This document shows positions 26,377 through 34,653 of a stretch of DNA of 64,000 nucleotides, in pieces. Both the position numbers and the translations under genes were made by a program. The notes below the pieces were generated by a model, which did no database searches, was not told where the DNA came from, and saw only the letters and a program-made list of their open reading frames with translations. Each line of letters starts with the position of its first letter. Positions within the stretch are counted from its first letter, which is position 1. The DNA is from Jiella pacifica (GTDB lineage Bacteria; Pseudomonadota; Alphaproteobacteria; Rhizobiales; Rhizobiaceae). The stretch is taken from assembly GCF_010500815.1 (NCBI RefSeq), contig NZ_JAAAMG010000001.1:372001-436000 (forward strand), written 5' to 3'.

Positions 26377-28976
26377 GATCTCAATCCCAGCCTGATCTGC
26401 TTCTCGATCTCGATCAGCGCGAAGAAGACCGCTCCGATGCAGACGATCAGCAGACCCTCGAACAGGGGCACCGGTGCGGTGCCCAGCACGACCCGCAACG
26501 GCGAAAGGTAAGTGACGGCGAACTGGGCGGCCGTGATGACGAGGACCACGGTCCAGACCACGCGGGTCCCCTTCGCCGCGGCCCATGTCAGCGACGTGCC
26601 GTGGATGTTGCGGATGAAGAACAGGTGGAAGATCTCCAGCACAACCAGCGTGTTCATCGCCATGGTCTGCGCCAATGCCAGCGGGTAGCCCTTTTCGATG
26701 GCATAGGTGAAAACGCCGAAGACCGCCGCCAGGAATAGGGCCGCGACCAGAACGACATGCCAGACCAGCTCGCCCGACAGGATGGGGGCATGGCGGGCGC
26801 GCGGCGGGCGGGACATCGTGCCGCTTTCGGTCGGCTCGAAGGCCAGCGCCAAGCCCAGCGTGATCCCGGTGATCAGGTTGATCCAGAGGATTTGCACGGC
26901 CGTGATCGGCAGGGCAAGCCCTAGAAGCAGCGCCAGTACGATGACCATCGACTCGCCCGCGCTGGTGGGCAGTGTCCAACTGATCACCTTTTTCAGGTTG
27001 GAATAGACTGTTCGCCCTTCGCGCACGGCGGCTGCGATCGAGGCGAAGTTGTCATCCGCCAGCACCAGATCGGCTGCCTCCTTTGCCGCTTCCGATCCCT
27101 TCAAGCCCATGGCAATGCCCGCATCGGCGCGCTTCAGGGCGGGGGCGTCGTTCACCCCGTCGCCGGTCATCGCCACCGAAAGGCCGTTTGCCTGGAGTGC
27201 GGTCACCAGGCGGAGCTTGTGTTCGGGGCTCGTGCGGGCGAAGACGTTGGTTCCGACGACCTCCAGCGCCAGCTGCGGATCGTCCAGCTTGTCGAGATCA
27301 TGGCCTGTCAGCACGCGGTCGGGGTTCTCCAGCCCGATCTGGCCCGCAATGGCGGCGGCTGTGCCGGCATGGTCGCCGGTGATCATCTTGATGCGGATCC
27401 CCGCCGTCCGGCATTCGGCGACAGCGGCAATCGCCTCGGGCCTGGGCGGGTCGATCAGGCCGACGAGGCCGAGGAAGGTCAGCCCACCCTCCAGCACCTT
27501 CGGGTCGATCTTGTTGCCCGGTTCGGTCCGCTCCGCGAAGGCCAGAACCCGCAAGCCCCGCTTCGCAAGCGCCTCGGCCCGGTCGTGCCATTGGGCCTGG
27601 TCCAGTCCCGCACACATGCGCAGCACGCGCTCGGGCGCGCCCTTCACATGTACCAGGCGCCCGAACGCGCCCTCGGTCAGCACGGCCATGAAGCGGTGGC
27701 GGCTGTCGAAGGGAATGGCATCCCATCGACGGCCCGGGTGGTCGCTGCCCACCTTTCCAGCAAAGGCCAAAAGCGCACCCTCCATCGGATCGCCCTCGAC
27801 CGTCCAAGTGGCGTCCTTGCGATGCAGACGCGCGTCGTTGCAAAGGGCAGCCGCCAGCGCGAGACGCCCGAGGTCGCCCGAAGGCGTGATCGTGCCCTGC
27901 GGCGCATAGCCTTCACCCGCAATGCTGAAGGTGCCCTCCGGCGTGTCGGCTGCAGCGACGACCATCTCGTTGCGGGTCAGCGTTCCCGTCTTGTCGGTGC
28001 AGATTACCGAGACCGAACCGATTGCCTCGATCGCCGGCAGGCGGCGCACGATGGCATGCCGCCGCGCCATGGCCTGCACGCCGATGGCAAGCGTGACGGT
28101 CATTACCGCCGGCAGACCTTCGGGGATCGCCGCCACCGCGACGCCGACGACGGCCATGAAGAGGTCGGCAAAGGGCATGTGGCCGACGAAGTAGCCATAG
28201 GCGAGCAGGAGCGCGGCGAAGAGCAGGATCAGGAACGACAGCCAGCGCGCGAAGTGGTCCATCTGCGCGACCAGGGGGGTGGTCAGTTGCTCGACGCCCG
28301 CAAGAAGACCGCCGATGCGCCCGATTTCGGTGCCCGCACCGGTGGCCACCACCAGCCCGCGCGCCGTACCCTGCGTCACCAGCGTACCGGACCACAGCAT
28401 CGACCGGCGGTCGCCAAGAGCTGCATCCGCCGCGACCGGCTCCGGCCCCTTTTCCACCGGCAAGGACTCGCCCGTCAGGAGCGCCTCCTGGACCGCCAGT
28501 CCCCTCGCTTCCAAGACCCGCAGGTCGGCCGGAACTTTGTCACCGGCTTCCAGCAAGACGATGTCGCCGGGCACGAGGTCGACCCCGTCCAGCGTCGTCC
28601 GGTGTCCGTCGCGCAGGACGGCGGCGCGGGGCGCCAGCATGTTGCGGATCGCGGCCATCGCAGCCTCGGCCTTGCCCTCCTGGACGAAGCCGATCACCGC
28701 ATTGGCCAGAACCACTGCCAGGATCACCCCCGTATCGACCCAGTGCTGCAAGGTCCCGGTCACCGCCGCCGCGCCGAGAAGCACATAGATGAGCACGTTG
28801 TGGAACTGCATCAGGAACCGCAGCACCGGCCCACGCGCCCGCACCTCGGGGAGACGGTTTGGGCCATGCTGTGCCAGCCGCCGCGCTGCCTCGTTCGCAG
28901 TCAGGCCTTCAGGCGAAGCTTCCAGCGCCGCAAGGCAAGCTGACGCGGGGGTCGCGTGGGCATTGGTCAAGGTCAT
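26373..28976 (-). CDS. P2-type cation-transporting ATPase
   Basis: An 867-residue P-type ATPase. The actuator motif LTGES is at residues 167-171, the ion-site motif IPEGLP at 284-289, the phosphorylation motif DKTGTLT starts at Asp328, and the hinge TGDGVNDAPALK lies later. About ten transmembrane helices fit P2-type pumps. IPEGLP is typical of Ca2+-type (P2A/P2B) pumps, but bacterial members may carry Ca2+, Mn2+, Na+ or H+, so the ion is not assigned. The start overlaps the stop of the 81-aa gene by 4 bp and its stop overlaps phaC. Confidence 0.93.
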   Translation of the reverse strand: MTLTNAHATPASACLAALEASPEGLTANEAARRLAQHGPNRLPEVRARGPVLRFLMQFHNVLIYVLLGAAAVTGTLQHWVDTGVILAVVLANAVIGFVQEGKAEAAMAAIRNMLAPRAAVLRDGHRTTLDGVDLVPGDIVLLEAGDKVPADLRVLEARGLAVQEALLTGESLPVEKGPEPVAADAALGDRRSMLWSGTLVTQGTARGLVVATGAGTEIGRIGGLLAGVEQLTTPLVAQMDHFARWLSFLILLFAALLLAYGYFVGHMPFADLFMAVVGVAVAAIPEGLPAVMTVTLAIGVQAMARRHAIVRRLPAIEAIGSVSVICTDKTGTLTRNEMVVAAADTPEGTFSIAGEGYAPQGTITPSGDLGRLALAAALCNDARLHRKDATWTVEGDPMEGALLAFAGKVGSDHPGRRWDAIPFDSRHRFMAVLTEGAFGRLVHVKGAPERVLRMCAGLDQAQWHDRAEALAKRGLRVLAFAERTEPGNKIDPKVLEGGLTFLGLVGLIDPPRPEAIAAVAECRTAGIRIKMITGDHAGTAAAIAGQIGLENPDRVLTGHDLDKLDDPQLALEVVGTNVFARTSPEHKLRLVTALQANGLSVAMTGDGVNDAPALKRADAGIAMGLKGSEAAKEAADLVLADDNFASIAAAVREGRTVYSNLKKVISWTLPTSAGESMVIVLALLLGLALPITAVQILWINLITGITLGLALAFEPTESGTMSRPPRARHAPILSGELVWHVVLVAALFLAAVFGVFTYAIEKGYPLALAQTMAMNTLVVLEIFHLFFIRNIHGTSLTWAAAKGTRVVWTVVLVITAAQFAVTYLSPLRVVLGTAPVPLFEGLLIVCIGAVFFALIEIEKQIRLGLRS

Positions 28977-29218
28977 TTCATCGCCTTGCAGCTGCCGTCG
29001 ATGACGCTTTCGACCGGGGTCACAAATTTCGGCTCATCCGACTTCAGCCAGACCACCGCCGAGGCGAGACCGTCAGGTTCGCCATGCCCCGAGCGCCAAC
29101 CCGTCCCGATGTCGATTGCGCTCTGTTGGCCGCCCTTGATCAAATGGCGGCCCGTCGCCTCGGCATCCTTCAGGCGGTCCGCCACTTCCTTGACGCTCAG
29201 ATACTGAACCTTCGGCAT
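28973..29218 (-). CDS. 81-aa protein of unknown function, first gene of ATPase-phaC operon
   Basis: A short soluble protein with an N-terminal helix KEVADRLKDAEATGRHLI and a Gly-rich middle; it contains one cysteine near the end (DGSCKAMK). I do not recognise a family. The overlap with the ATPase gene start (ATGA) and the FNR-type box about 63 bp upstream of its ATG support a real gene that leads the operon. Confidence 0.65.
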   Translation of the reverse strand: MPKVQYLSVKEVADRLKDAEATGRHLIKGGQQSAIDIGTGWRSGHGEPDGLASAVVWLKSDEPKFVTPVESVIDGSCKAMK

Positions 29219-29274
29219 GGCCCTCTGCCCGTAGTGGGTTTTGGTGAAGAATAGAGAAAGACTGTCGCGTTTGA

Positions 29275-29288
29275 TTGACCTGCATCAA
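29275..29288. promoter_or_regulatory. FNR/FixK-type box TTGAC-N4-ATCAA
   Basis: TTGACCTGCATCAA matches the TTGAY-N4-ATCAA consensus for FNR/FixK-type activators. Its centre is about 63 bp upstream of the first start codon of the 81-aa protein/ATPase/phaC operon, nearly the same distance as the box before the usp gene. Confidence 0.65.
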
Positions 29289-29437
29289 CCAGGGACGCGA
29301 CCAGACGCGTTTTCATTCATGTCATTCCCAAGTGAGGAGCGCTCGCCGCGCGACTGATCGTGTCGGCTACGAGTTTCTCCGAACGATCGGACTGCGAAGT
29401 AAAGGCCCACGAACCGGTTCGATTGGTCTTCGTCCAT
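29285..29437 (-). CDS. Possible 50-aa small protein
   Basis: A short frame starting at ATG 29437 with a strong ribosome binding site (AGGAG, 6-nt spacer) and ending inside the FNR-type box. It begins MDEDQSNRFVGLYFAVRSF and continues as a polar, Arg/Ser/Gly-rich chain. No family recognised. The good start site is the main argument; it may be a leader peptide or a remnant. The remaining sequence 29438-29745 shows no gene. Confidence 0.35.
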   Translation of the reverse strand: MDEDQSNRFVGLYFAVRSFGETRSRHDQSRGERSSLGNDMNENASGRVPG

Positions 29438-29745
29438 GACGGTCTCCTCTGTCACGTTCGAGCCGCTGCAGTGCGTGCCGATCCCGGACGGGCGCTCGAC
29501 GGTGCGGGCTCCCCGCAAGGCCTCCACAGCGGCTTCCCGCCGTGGCACGGATTCCGCCGGTGTTCATTGCACAAGGAGCAAGTCTGCTCCCGGCAGGCTG
29601 ATCCGAAGGCGCAACTTGCGACGAAACCGACCGCATCGTGCAGTGCGCCGCCTTGCCGGGCAGAACGAGATCGAGAATTGATCCTGGGGCAGATTGCCGG
29701 GCTCTCCGAACACATATATTTTTCATGATGTATCGGGAGGATGCC

Positions 29746-30624
29746 ATGTTGAATCGTCGGAAATTCGGGTTCTTGACTCTCGCAGCGTTCGCGGGAGGGA
29801 CCGCGTTTTCCTGCCGATCGCGCGCCGCCAACGCGAACGCGCTCGCGACGCTCAGCGACGGCCATCTCGAGCTGCCGTCGGCCTTTCTTGTTCCCGAGCC
29901 GACGCGGTTGGAGCTTGGCGTCAAGCTGGATGAGACCCTCACGCCGGCCTGCAACGTCGCGGTCCTGCGCTCGGAGAACCGGCTCGTCCTGTTCGATGCC
30001 GGTTCGGGACCGAACTTCATGCCCACGGCGGGACGGTTGCCGGCCAGTCTCGACGTCGCCGGGATCGATCCGGGTGACGTCACCGACGTGATCTTCACCC
30101 ATGCCCATCCAGATCACATCTGGGGCGTGGTGGACGATTTCGATGATCCGCTATTTGCCAATGCGACCCATCATGTCGCCTCCGATGAATGGAATTTCTG
30201 GCGCTCCGAGCGGGCGCTGTCGGATCTACCCGAGGAGCGGCATTCCTTCGTCGCAGGCGCACGCAATCGTTTCGATGCGATCGAGGAGACGGTTTCGCTG
30301 TTCGAGCCTGGGGACGAGCCGGTGCCGGGCGTCGAGGCGATGGCGGCTTTCGGACATACGCCGGGGCACATGGCTTTCATCGTCCATGGGGGCGAGCCGG
30401 CGATGATCGTCGGCGACGCGATCTCGAACGATCCGATCTCTTTCCTGCGCCCCGATCTTCCCTGGGGCGCCGATCAGGACGGCGACAAGGGTGCGGCAAC
30501 CCGCATGCGGCTCCTCGACCGAGCGGCGGGCGAGGGCATCAAGATCATCGGCTTCCATCTGCCGAATGGCGGCATCGGCCATGTCGAGCGGCAAGACGCG
30601 GCCTATCGGTTCGTCGGCATTTGA
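29746..30624 (+). CDS. Tat-exported metallo-beta-lactamase-fold hydrolase
   Basis: A 292-residue metallo-hydrolase. It starts with a twin-arginine signal, NRRKFGFLTLAAFAGG, so it probably works in the periplasm. The zinc motif HxHxDH is seen in THAHPDHIWG near residue 123, and further metal ligands in GHTPGHMAF and IVGDAI. The domain resembles quorum-lactonase/alkylsulfatase-like MBL proteins, but the substrate is unknown. The start ATG 29746 has GGGAGG 5 nt upstream. It is not obviously in an operon; a transposase remnant follows. Confidence 0.88.
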   Translation: MLNRRKFGFLTLAAFAGGTAFSCRSRAANANALATLSDGHLELPSAFLVPEPTRLELGVKLDETLTPACNVAVLRSENRLVLFDAGSGPNFMPTAGRLPASLDVAGIDPGDVTDVIFTHAHPDHIWGVVDDFDDPLFANATHHVASDEWNFWRSERALSDLPEERHSFVAGARNRFDAIEETVSLFEPGDEPVPGVEAMAAFGHTPGHMAFIVHGGEPAMIVGDAISNDPISFLRPDLPWGADQDGDKGAATRMRLLDRAAGEGIKIIGFHLPNGGIGHVERQDAAYRFVGI

Positions 30625-30931
30625 TCCAGTCGGCCTGGAAGCGATCGGCCCGCGCGAAGCTTGGCGGATCGACCGTTCTTGCTCCGGTTGCGTGGATACC
30701 GGTGATCGGCTTTCCGACCAAGCCATGGCGTGTCCGATGGGAGAGAAGAAGCGCCGGTTCTTTCCGGAGGCATTCAAGCGTCAGGCCGTCGAGCGGCCGC
30801 GCACGAGCGGTTTGAGCGTCGCCGAGGTTGCGAGGCTTTCCTCGCCGAACCGGCACCGGGCCAATCCCTCCTAAGCCTGCCGAAGGGCTGGATCGCCTGC
30901 ACACAGGGGGCTAAGATTCTACAAAGAAAGA
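30625..30931. other. Intergenic region with transposase remnant
   Basis: Between convergent genes. It carries the IS-derived fragment at 30737-30874 and nothing else recognised. I saw no complete inverted repeats that would define an IS end. Confidence 0.4.
30737..30874 (+). pseudogene. IS3-family-type transposase OrfA remnant
   Basis: The frame reads MGEKKRRFFPEAFKRQAVER followed by LSVAEVARL, the typical beginning of an IS3-family OrfA with its helix-turn-helix. It stops after about 45 codons, where a complete OrfA has about 90-100, and no OrfB follows. It is a decayed insertion at the edge of the catabolic cluster. Confidence 0.7.
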
Positions 30932-31627
30932 CTAATCTTCGCTGTTTTCCAGAAACTGGTTCACTGCCGCGGCGGCGGCATTGGTGACGTGCAACTCGGC
31001 GGCGGCCCGGGCGCCTTGGGCATCTCGGTCGTCGAGCGCGCGCATCAGTCGTTCGAGTTCCTCAATGCTCTGTTGAGCTCGTCCACTGACTTGAAGAGAT
31101 GTGGCCCGCAAGAATGTCACGCGAGCGTTCAGCATCTTCAGGGTCTCTGCCAAGGCTTCGTTACCGGTTCCCTGCAGCAGTTTCTCGTAGAATTCATTCT
31201 TGGCCCGCAGTCGTTCGACCTGGTCACCTTCGGCGAGCGACACCTTGAGGCGGGAAAATGCATCCTCCAAAGCGTCGCGTTGCTTCTGATCTGCGCGGGC
31301 GGCGAAGAGCGCCGCGGCGAGACCCTCCAACTCCCGTCGTACGTCGTATACGCCGTTGGCCTGGCTGCGTGTCAGCTCCCTCACGACGGGGCCGCGATGA
31401 GGCTGGATGGCGATCAATCCCTCGGTCTCGAGCTGACGCAGCGCCTCGCGCACCAGTGTCCGGCTCACCCCTGTCAGATCGCAAAGCTCGCGCTCGATCA
31501 ATCGCTGTCCCGGCTGGAAGCGGCGGACGGAGATCGCGGTGCGGATGCTGTCGGTGACGCTGTGCCGGAGCGAACTCGCCACGCGGTCCACCCGGAACCT
31601 CGCATCTTCTCCGTCCGCAGCTGCCAT
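30932..31627 (-). CDS. GntR family regulator, FCD (FadR-type) domain
   Basis: A 231-residue regulator. The N-terminal winged helix (about 20-90) contains RLIERELCDLTGVSRTLVRE and ALRQLETEGLIAIQPHRG; the C-terminal all-helical FCD domain (100-230) binds a small carboxylic acid ligand, often with a metal. The start ATG 31627 begins a normal-length protein; the frame continues upstream without support. It lies 89 bp beyond the end of the SDR gene, at the end of the minus-strand arm, so it is the obvious regulator of the divergent catabolic cluster. Confidence 0.92.
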   Translation of the reverse strand: MAAADGEDARFRVDRVASSLRHSVTDSIRTAISVRRFQPGQRLIERELCDLTGVSRTLVREALRQLETEGLIAIQPHRGPVVRELTRSQANGVYDVRRELEGLAAALFAARADQKQRDALEDAFSRLKVSLAEGDQVERLRAKNEFYEKLLQGTGNEALAETLKMLNARVTFLRATSLQVSGRAQQSIEELERLMRALDDRDAQGARAAAELHVTNAAAAAVNQFLENSED

Positions 31628-31716
31628 TTCCGATTCCCTCGTTCGCCCGCCGTCTGAACCATAGCGTGAGCATCTACAACTTGATAGCGGCACTGGCCCG
31701 AAGAGCTTGTGTCACC

Positions 31717-32499
31717 TCATGCCGCCTGCCAGCCACCGTCCATCTGGAAGCTCGCGCCGGTCACCCCGGAGGAATGGGGCCCGCACAGAAAGACTGCCAT
31801 GGCGCCGACATCTTCCGGCGCGACGAACTCGCCCGTGGGATGACGCTTTGCCGCGTACTCCCGCGCATAGTCCGCGAAGGCGCGTCCCTCGGCGGCGGCG
31901 GCCTTTTCGAGACGGTCACGAATGGCCGGTGTCAGGACGCTTCCCGGGCAGAGCGCGTTGCAGGTCACGCCGGTTCCCGCGACCTCCAGTGCGATCGCCC
32001 GCGTCATGCCCAACAGCGCCGTCTTCGTGGTGACATAGCCGATGCGATCGGCGATCCCCCGGCTGCCGTAGATCGACGACAGATGGATGATGCGGCCGAA
32101 AGCGCGCGCCTTCATCCCGGGAAGCGTCAGCCTTGCGATGTGGAAAGCGGCGGTCAGGTTGACCGCCAGCGCCTGATCCCACTCCTCGGGCGAATACTCC
32201 TCGACGGGATGAAAATGCCGGACCACGGCGTTGTGGACGACGATGTCCAGGGCGCCGAGACCCGACTGAATGCGTTCGATCATCGCGGTGATCGCAGCGC
32301 CGTCGGCAAGGTTAGTCCCATCGAACAGCGTCTCGACCGAATGCTGCTCGGCAAGGCGGGCGGCGACGGCTTGTCCTGTCGTGTGTTCGGCGAGGCCATG
32401 GATCGCGACATTGGCGCCGGCCTTTGCCAGAGCCTCGGCGATCGCAAGGCCCAGGCCATCCGTCGAGCCCGTGACGAGGGCGGTCCGGCCCTTCAGCAC
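31717..32499 (-). CDS. SDR oxidoreductase, 3-hydroxybutyrate-dehydrogenase-like
   Basis: A 260-residue NAD(P)-dependent short-chain dehydrogenase. The cofactor motif is TGSTDGLGLAIA, then HNAVVRH (variant of NNAG), Ser in HLSSIYG and the catalytic Tyr/Lys in GYVTTK. It resembles 3-hydroxybutyrate dehydrogenases in length and in the C-terminal MDGGWQAA. The start is set at GTG 32499, which overlaps the end of the upstream MBL gene by 7 bp, consistent with translational coupling; the longer frame upstream is a shadow of that gene. Confidence 0.85.
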   Translation of the reverse strand: MLKGRTALVTGSTDGLGLAIAEALAKAGANVAIHGLAEHTTGQAVAARLAEQHSVETLFDGTNLADGAAITAMIERIQSGLGALDIVVHNAVVRHFHPVEEYSPEEWDQALAVNLTAAFHIARLTLPGMKARAFGRIIHLSSIYGSRGIADRIGYVTTKTALLGMTRAIALEVAGTGVTCNALCPGSVLTPAIRDRLEKAAAAEGRAFADYAREYAAKRHPTGEFVAPEDVGAMAVFLCGPHSSGVTGASFQMDGGWQAA

Positions 32500-33299
32500 G
32501 GGGCTTGTCTCTGCGCCATATCGAGCCGAACGGCGATGCCTTCGAGCGCCGGGCTCACGGGCGGATAGAGATGCATGACCAACGGATCGTGGCCAGGGAT
32601 CACATGGTCGTCGCTGTCGGCCAGCGCGCGGATCCGTCGAAACCCATCCAGCATCTCCGCGACGTCGACGACGATCGGGAAGGGCTTGCCACGCCCCATG
32701 TTGGCGTAGAGATGCGAGGCGTCCGAGGCGATCACCACCCAGCCGCGACGGGTGAAGACGCGCACCACCTGAAGCCCCGACGAATGGCCGCCGACACGAT
32801 GCAGGCTCAGGCCGTCGCAGAGCGTTTCCACGCCGTCGTGGAAGATCACCTGGCCGGAAAACACCCGCCGCACCATCGTCACCACGTCCTCCACCTCGAA
32901 GGGCGCGGCGAGATGGGCGTGGCACATGCAGCGTCCCGTGGCGAAGGCCATCTCGCCGTCCTGCAGATGAAAGCGCGCGGCGGGAAAGTCGCCGGGCGTT
33001 CCCGCATGGTCGTAGTGCAGATGGGTGAGGATGACGTCGTCGACGGCCGCCGCATCGATGCCCAGAAGATGCAGCGCCTCGGCCGGACTGCGCAACAGCG
33101 TCCGCCCCCGGCGGGCGGCAGCCTCCGGACCGAAGCCGGTATCGATCACGAACAATCGGTCGGAGCGCCGCGCCACCCAGACGTAATAGTCGAGGTCCGC
33201 GCCGTTCTCATGGGGATCCCCGCCGATGAAATTGTCGGACTGCTTGCGGCCGCCGTGATTGGCATAGCGCAGGGCGAAGAGCTCGAAGGGTTCGGGCAT
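32493..33299 (-). CDS. N-acyl-homoserine-lactonase-like metallo-hydrolase
   Basis: A 268-residue cytoplasmic MBL-fold enzyme. The metal motif is THLHYDHAG near residue 103, with further ligands in VGGHSSG, IASDASH and IPGHDP. This form is shared by N-acyl-homoserine lactone lactonases and other lactonases. In a catabolic operon it more likely opens a lactone or cyclic ester intermediate than quenches signals. Start ATG 33299 overlaps the stop of the MmgE/PrpD gene (ATGA). Confidence 0.85.
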   Translation of the reverse strand: MPEPFELFALRYANHGGRKQSDNFIGGDPHENGADLDYYVWVARRSDRLFVIDTGFGPEAAARRGRTLLRSPAEALHLLGIDAAAVDDVILTHLHYDHAGTPGDFPAARFHLQDGEMAFATGRCMCHAHLAAPFEVEDVVTMVRRVFSGQVIFHDGVETLCDGLSLHRVGGHSSGLQVVRVFTRRGWVVIASDASHLYANMGRGKPFPIVVDVAEMLDGFRRIRALADSDDHVIPGHDPLVMHLYPPVSPALEGIAVRLDMAQRQAPC

Positions 33300-34642
33300 C
33301 AGCGTTGCTCCGGCAGGGCACAAAGGGCGGCCAGTCGCTGCACGTCGTCCAGCGTTTCCAGAGACCACACGGTCTCGATGAGGGCGTCGGCATTTCCAGT
33401 CATGCCCGACAGCCCGGCACAGGCACGAAGCTTGTTTTCGATGTCGTCGTCGCTCATCGGGTTGGCAAGTGACCCGCGGCCGGCCGGGATGTCGATCGTC
33501 ACCGTCTCTCCCGAGGCGAGCCGTGCCGCCATCGAAAGGGACGAGGGATCCCGGCCCGCCTCGTCGACGAAGCGGCATTCGGGGCGGCGGCCCATCGTCT
33601 CGGTCACCGCCGCATCGTCGAATTCGGCGAGGCCCGCCTTGCCGCGGAGGAGCGCGATCGTCAGTGCGTGTTGCGCGCTGACCTGCGACAGGCGGCCGTA
33701 GGTCACGCCGGGACGATCGGTGCGCTCGCGCAGCAGCGGATGGCCGTGAAAGGTGACGGCGGCGATCTCTTCCGGCCGGGTGACGCCGCGGGCGCGCAGT
33801 TCGAGTGCCGCATCGACCAGGGGGTTCAGCACCACGCCCACCGGATAGGGCTTGTAGGCGACGTCCGTCAGTTCCCATCGCTCGCCGAGATCGTCGGTGA
33901 GGGATGCCACGCACGGGCTGTCGGCATAGAGGTTCAGAAAGCCCCTTTCGCCGGTCAGCGGGGTCGGCGGGCCGTCGAAGTCCTCGGCTGCCAGGGCGGC
34001 CGCGACCATGCCGCCGCGCGCGGCATTGCCGACGCTGACGCTTTTGGCCATGGTGCCCAACGCCTCCACCATGCCGCAGGCCTGGACGCCTGCGACGGCG
34101 AAGGCCGCCACCATGCGTTCGGCCGTAAGGCCATCGTGACGACCGCAGGCCGCGGCGCTGCCGAAGACACCGCAGGTGGAGGTGATGTGCCAGCCGCGCG
34201 CGTAGTGAGACGGCGAGATTGCCCGACCGATCCGGCATTCCACTTCGACGCCGGCGATGAAGGCGACGAGCAGTTCGGCTCCGGACATCGGTTTTTCGCT
34301 GGCCCGTGCGAGCAGCGCGGGAAGAACCGGCGAGGAAGGATGCAGGATCGTGCCCATATGGGTGTCGTCGAAATCGTGGATGTTCGACGCCATCGCATTC
34401 AAGAAGGCGGCAAACAGCGGATCGGCCCGCTCCCGGCGTGTCGCTAGAACGGCGTTGCCCGGCGCATTGTGACGCCCCAGCACCGCGAACGCCTTGTCGA
34501 CGGCGGGTTCTCGCGCACCGGCAAGAAGGGTCGCCAGGACGTTGAGGATCGCGCGCTTCGCGGCGCGGCGCACCGTCTCGGGAATGTCGGGGAGGGCGAC
34601 GGCGCCGACGAAGCCGGCGAGGCGGATTTCTGGCGTGTCCAT
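33299..34642 (-). CDS. MmgE/PrpD family protein (minus-arm copy)
   Basis: A 447-residue protein of the MmgE/PrpD fold, which includes 2-methylcitrate dehydratase, cis-aconitate decarboxylase and iminodisuccinate epimerase. Family features visible are NIHDFDDTHMGTILHPSSPV (the conserved D-D..H region, here near residue 88) and HYARGWHITSTCGVFG. YKPYPVGVVLNPLVDA corresponds to the YK.YP.G motif. It starts at ATG 34642, 11 bp after the SDR gene. A second, divergent copy is at 41933. The exact reaction is not predictable. Confidence 0.9.
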   Translation of the reverse strand: MDTPEIRLAGFVGAVALPDIPETVRRAAKRAILNVLATLLAGAREPAVDKAFAVLGRHNAPGNAVLATRRERADPLFAAFLNAMASNIHDFDDTHMGTILHPSSPVLPALLARASEKPMSGAELLVAFIAGVEVECRIGRAISPSHYARGWHITSTCGVFGSAAACGRHDGLTAERMVAAFAVAGVQACGMVEALGTMAKSVSVGNAARGGMVAAALAAEDFDGPPTPLTGERGFLNLYADSPCVASLTDDLGERWELTDVAYKPYPVGVVLNPLVDAALELRARGVTRPEEIAAVTFHGHPLLRERTDRPGVTYGRLSQVSAQHALTIALLRGKAGLAEFDDAAVTETMGRRPECRFVDEAGRDPSSLSMAARLASGETVTIDIPAGRGSLANPMSDDDIENKLRACAGLSGMTGNADALIETVWSLETLDDVQRLAALCALPEQR

Positions 34643-34653
34643 CGACGTTCCCC

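Noticed and set aside
32493-33299. Quorum-quenching role for the lactonase-like metallo-hydrolase
   Set aside because: The fold fits, but the gene is embedded in a catabolic operon with overlapping starts, so a lactone intermediate of that pathway is more likely.
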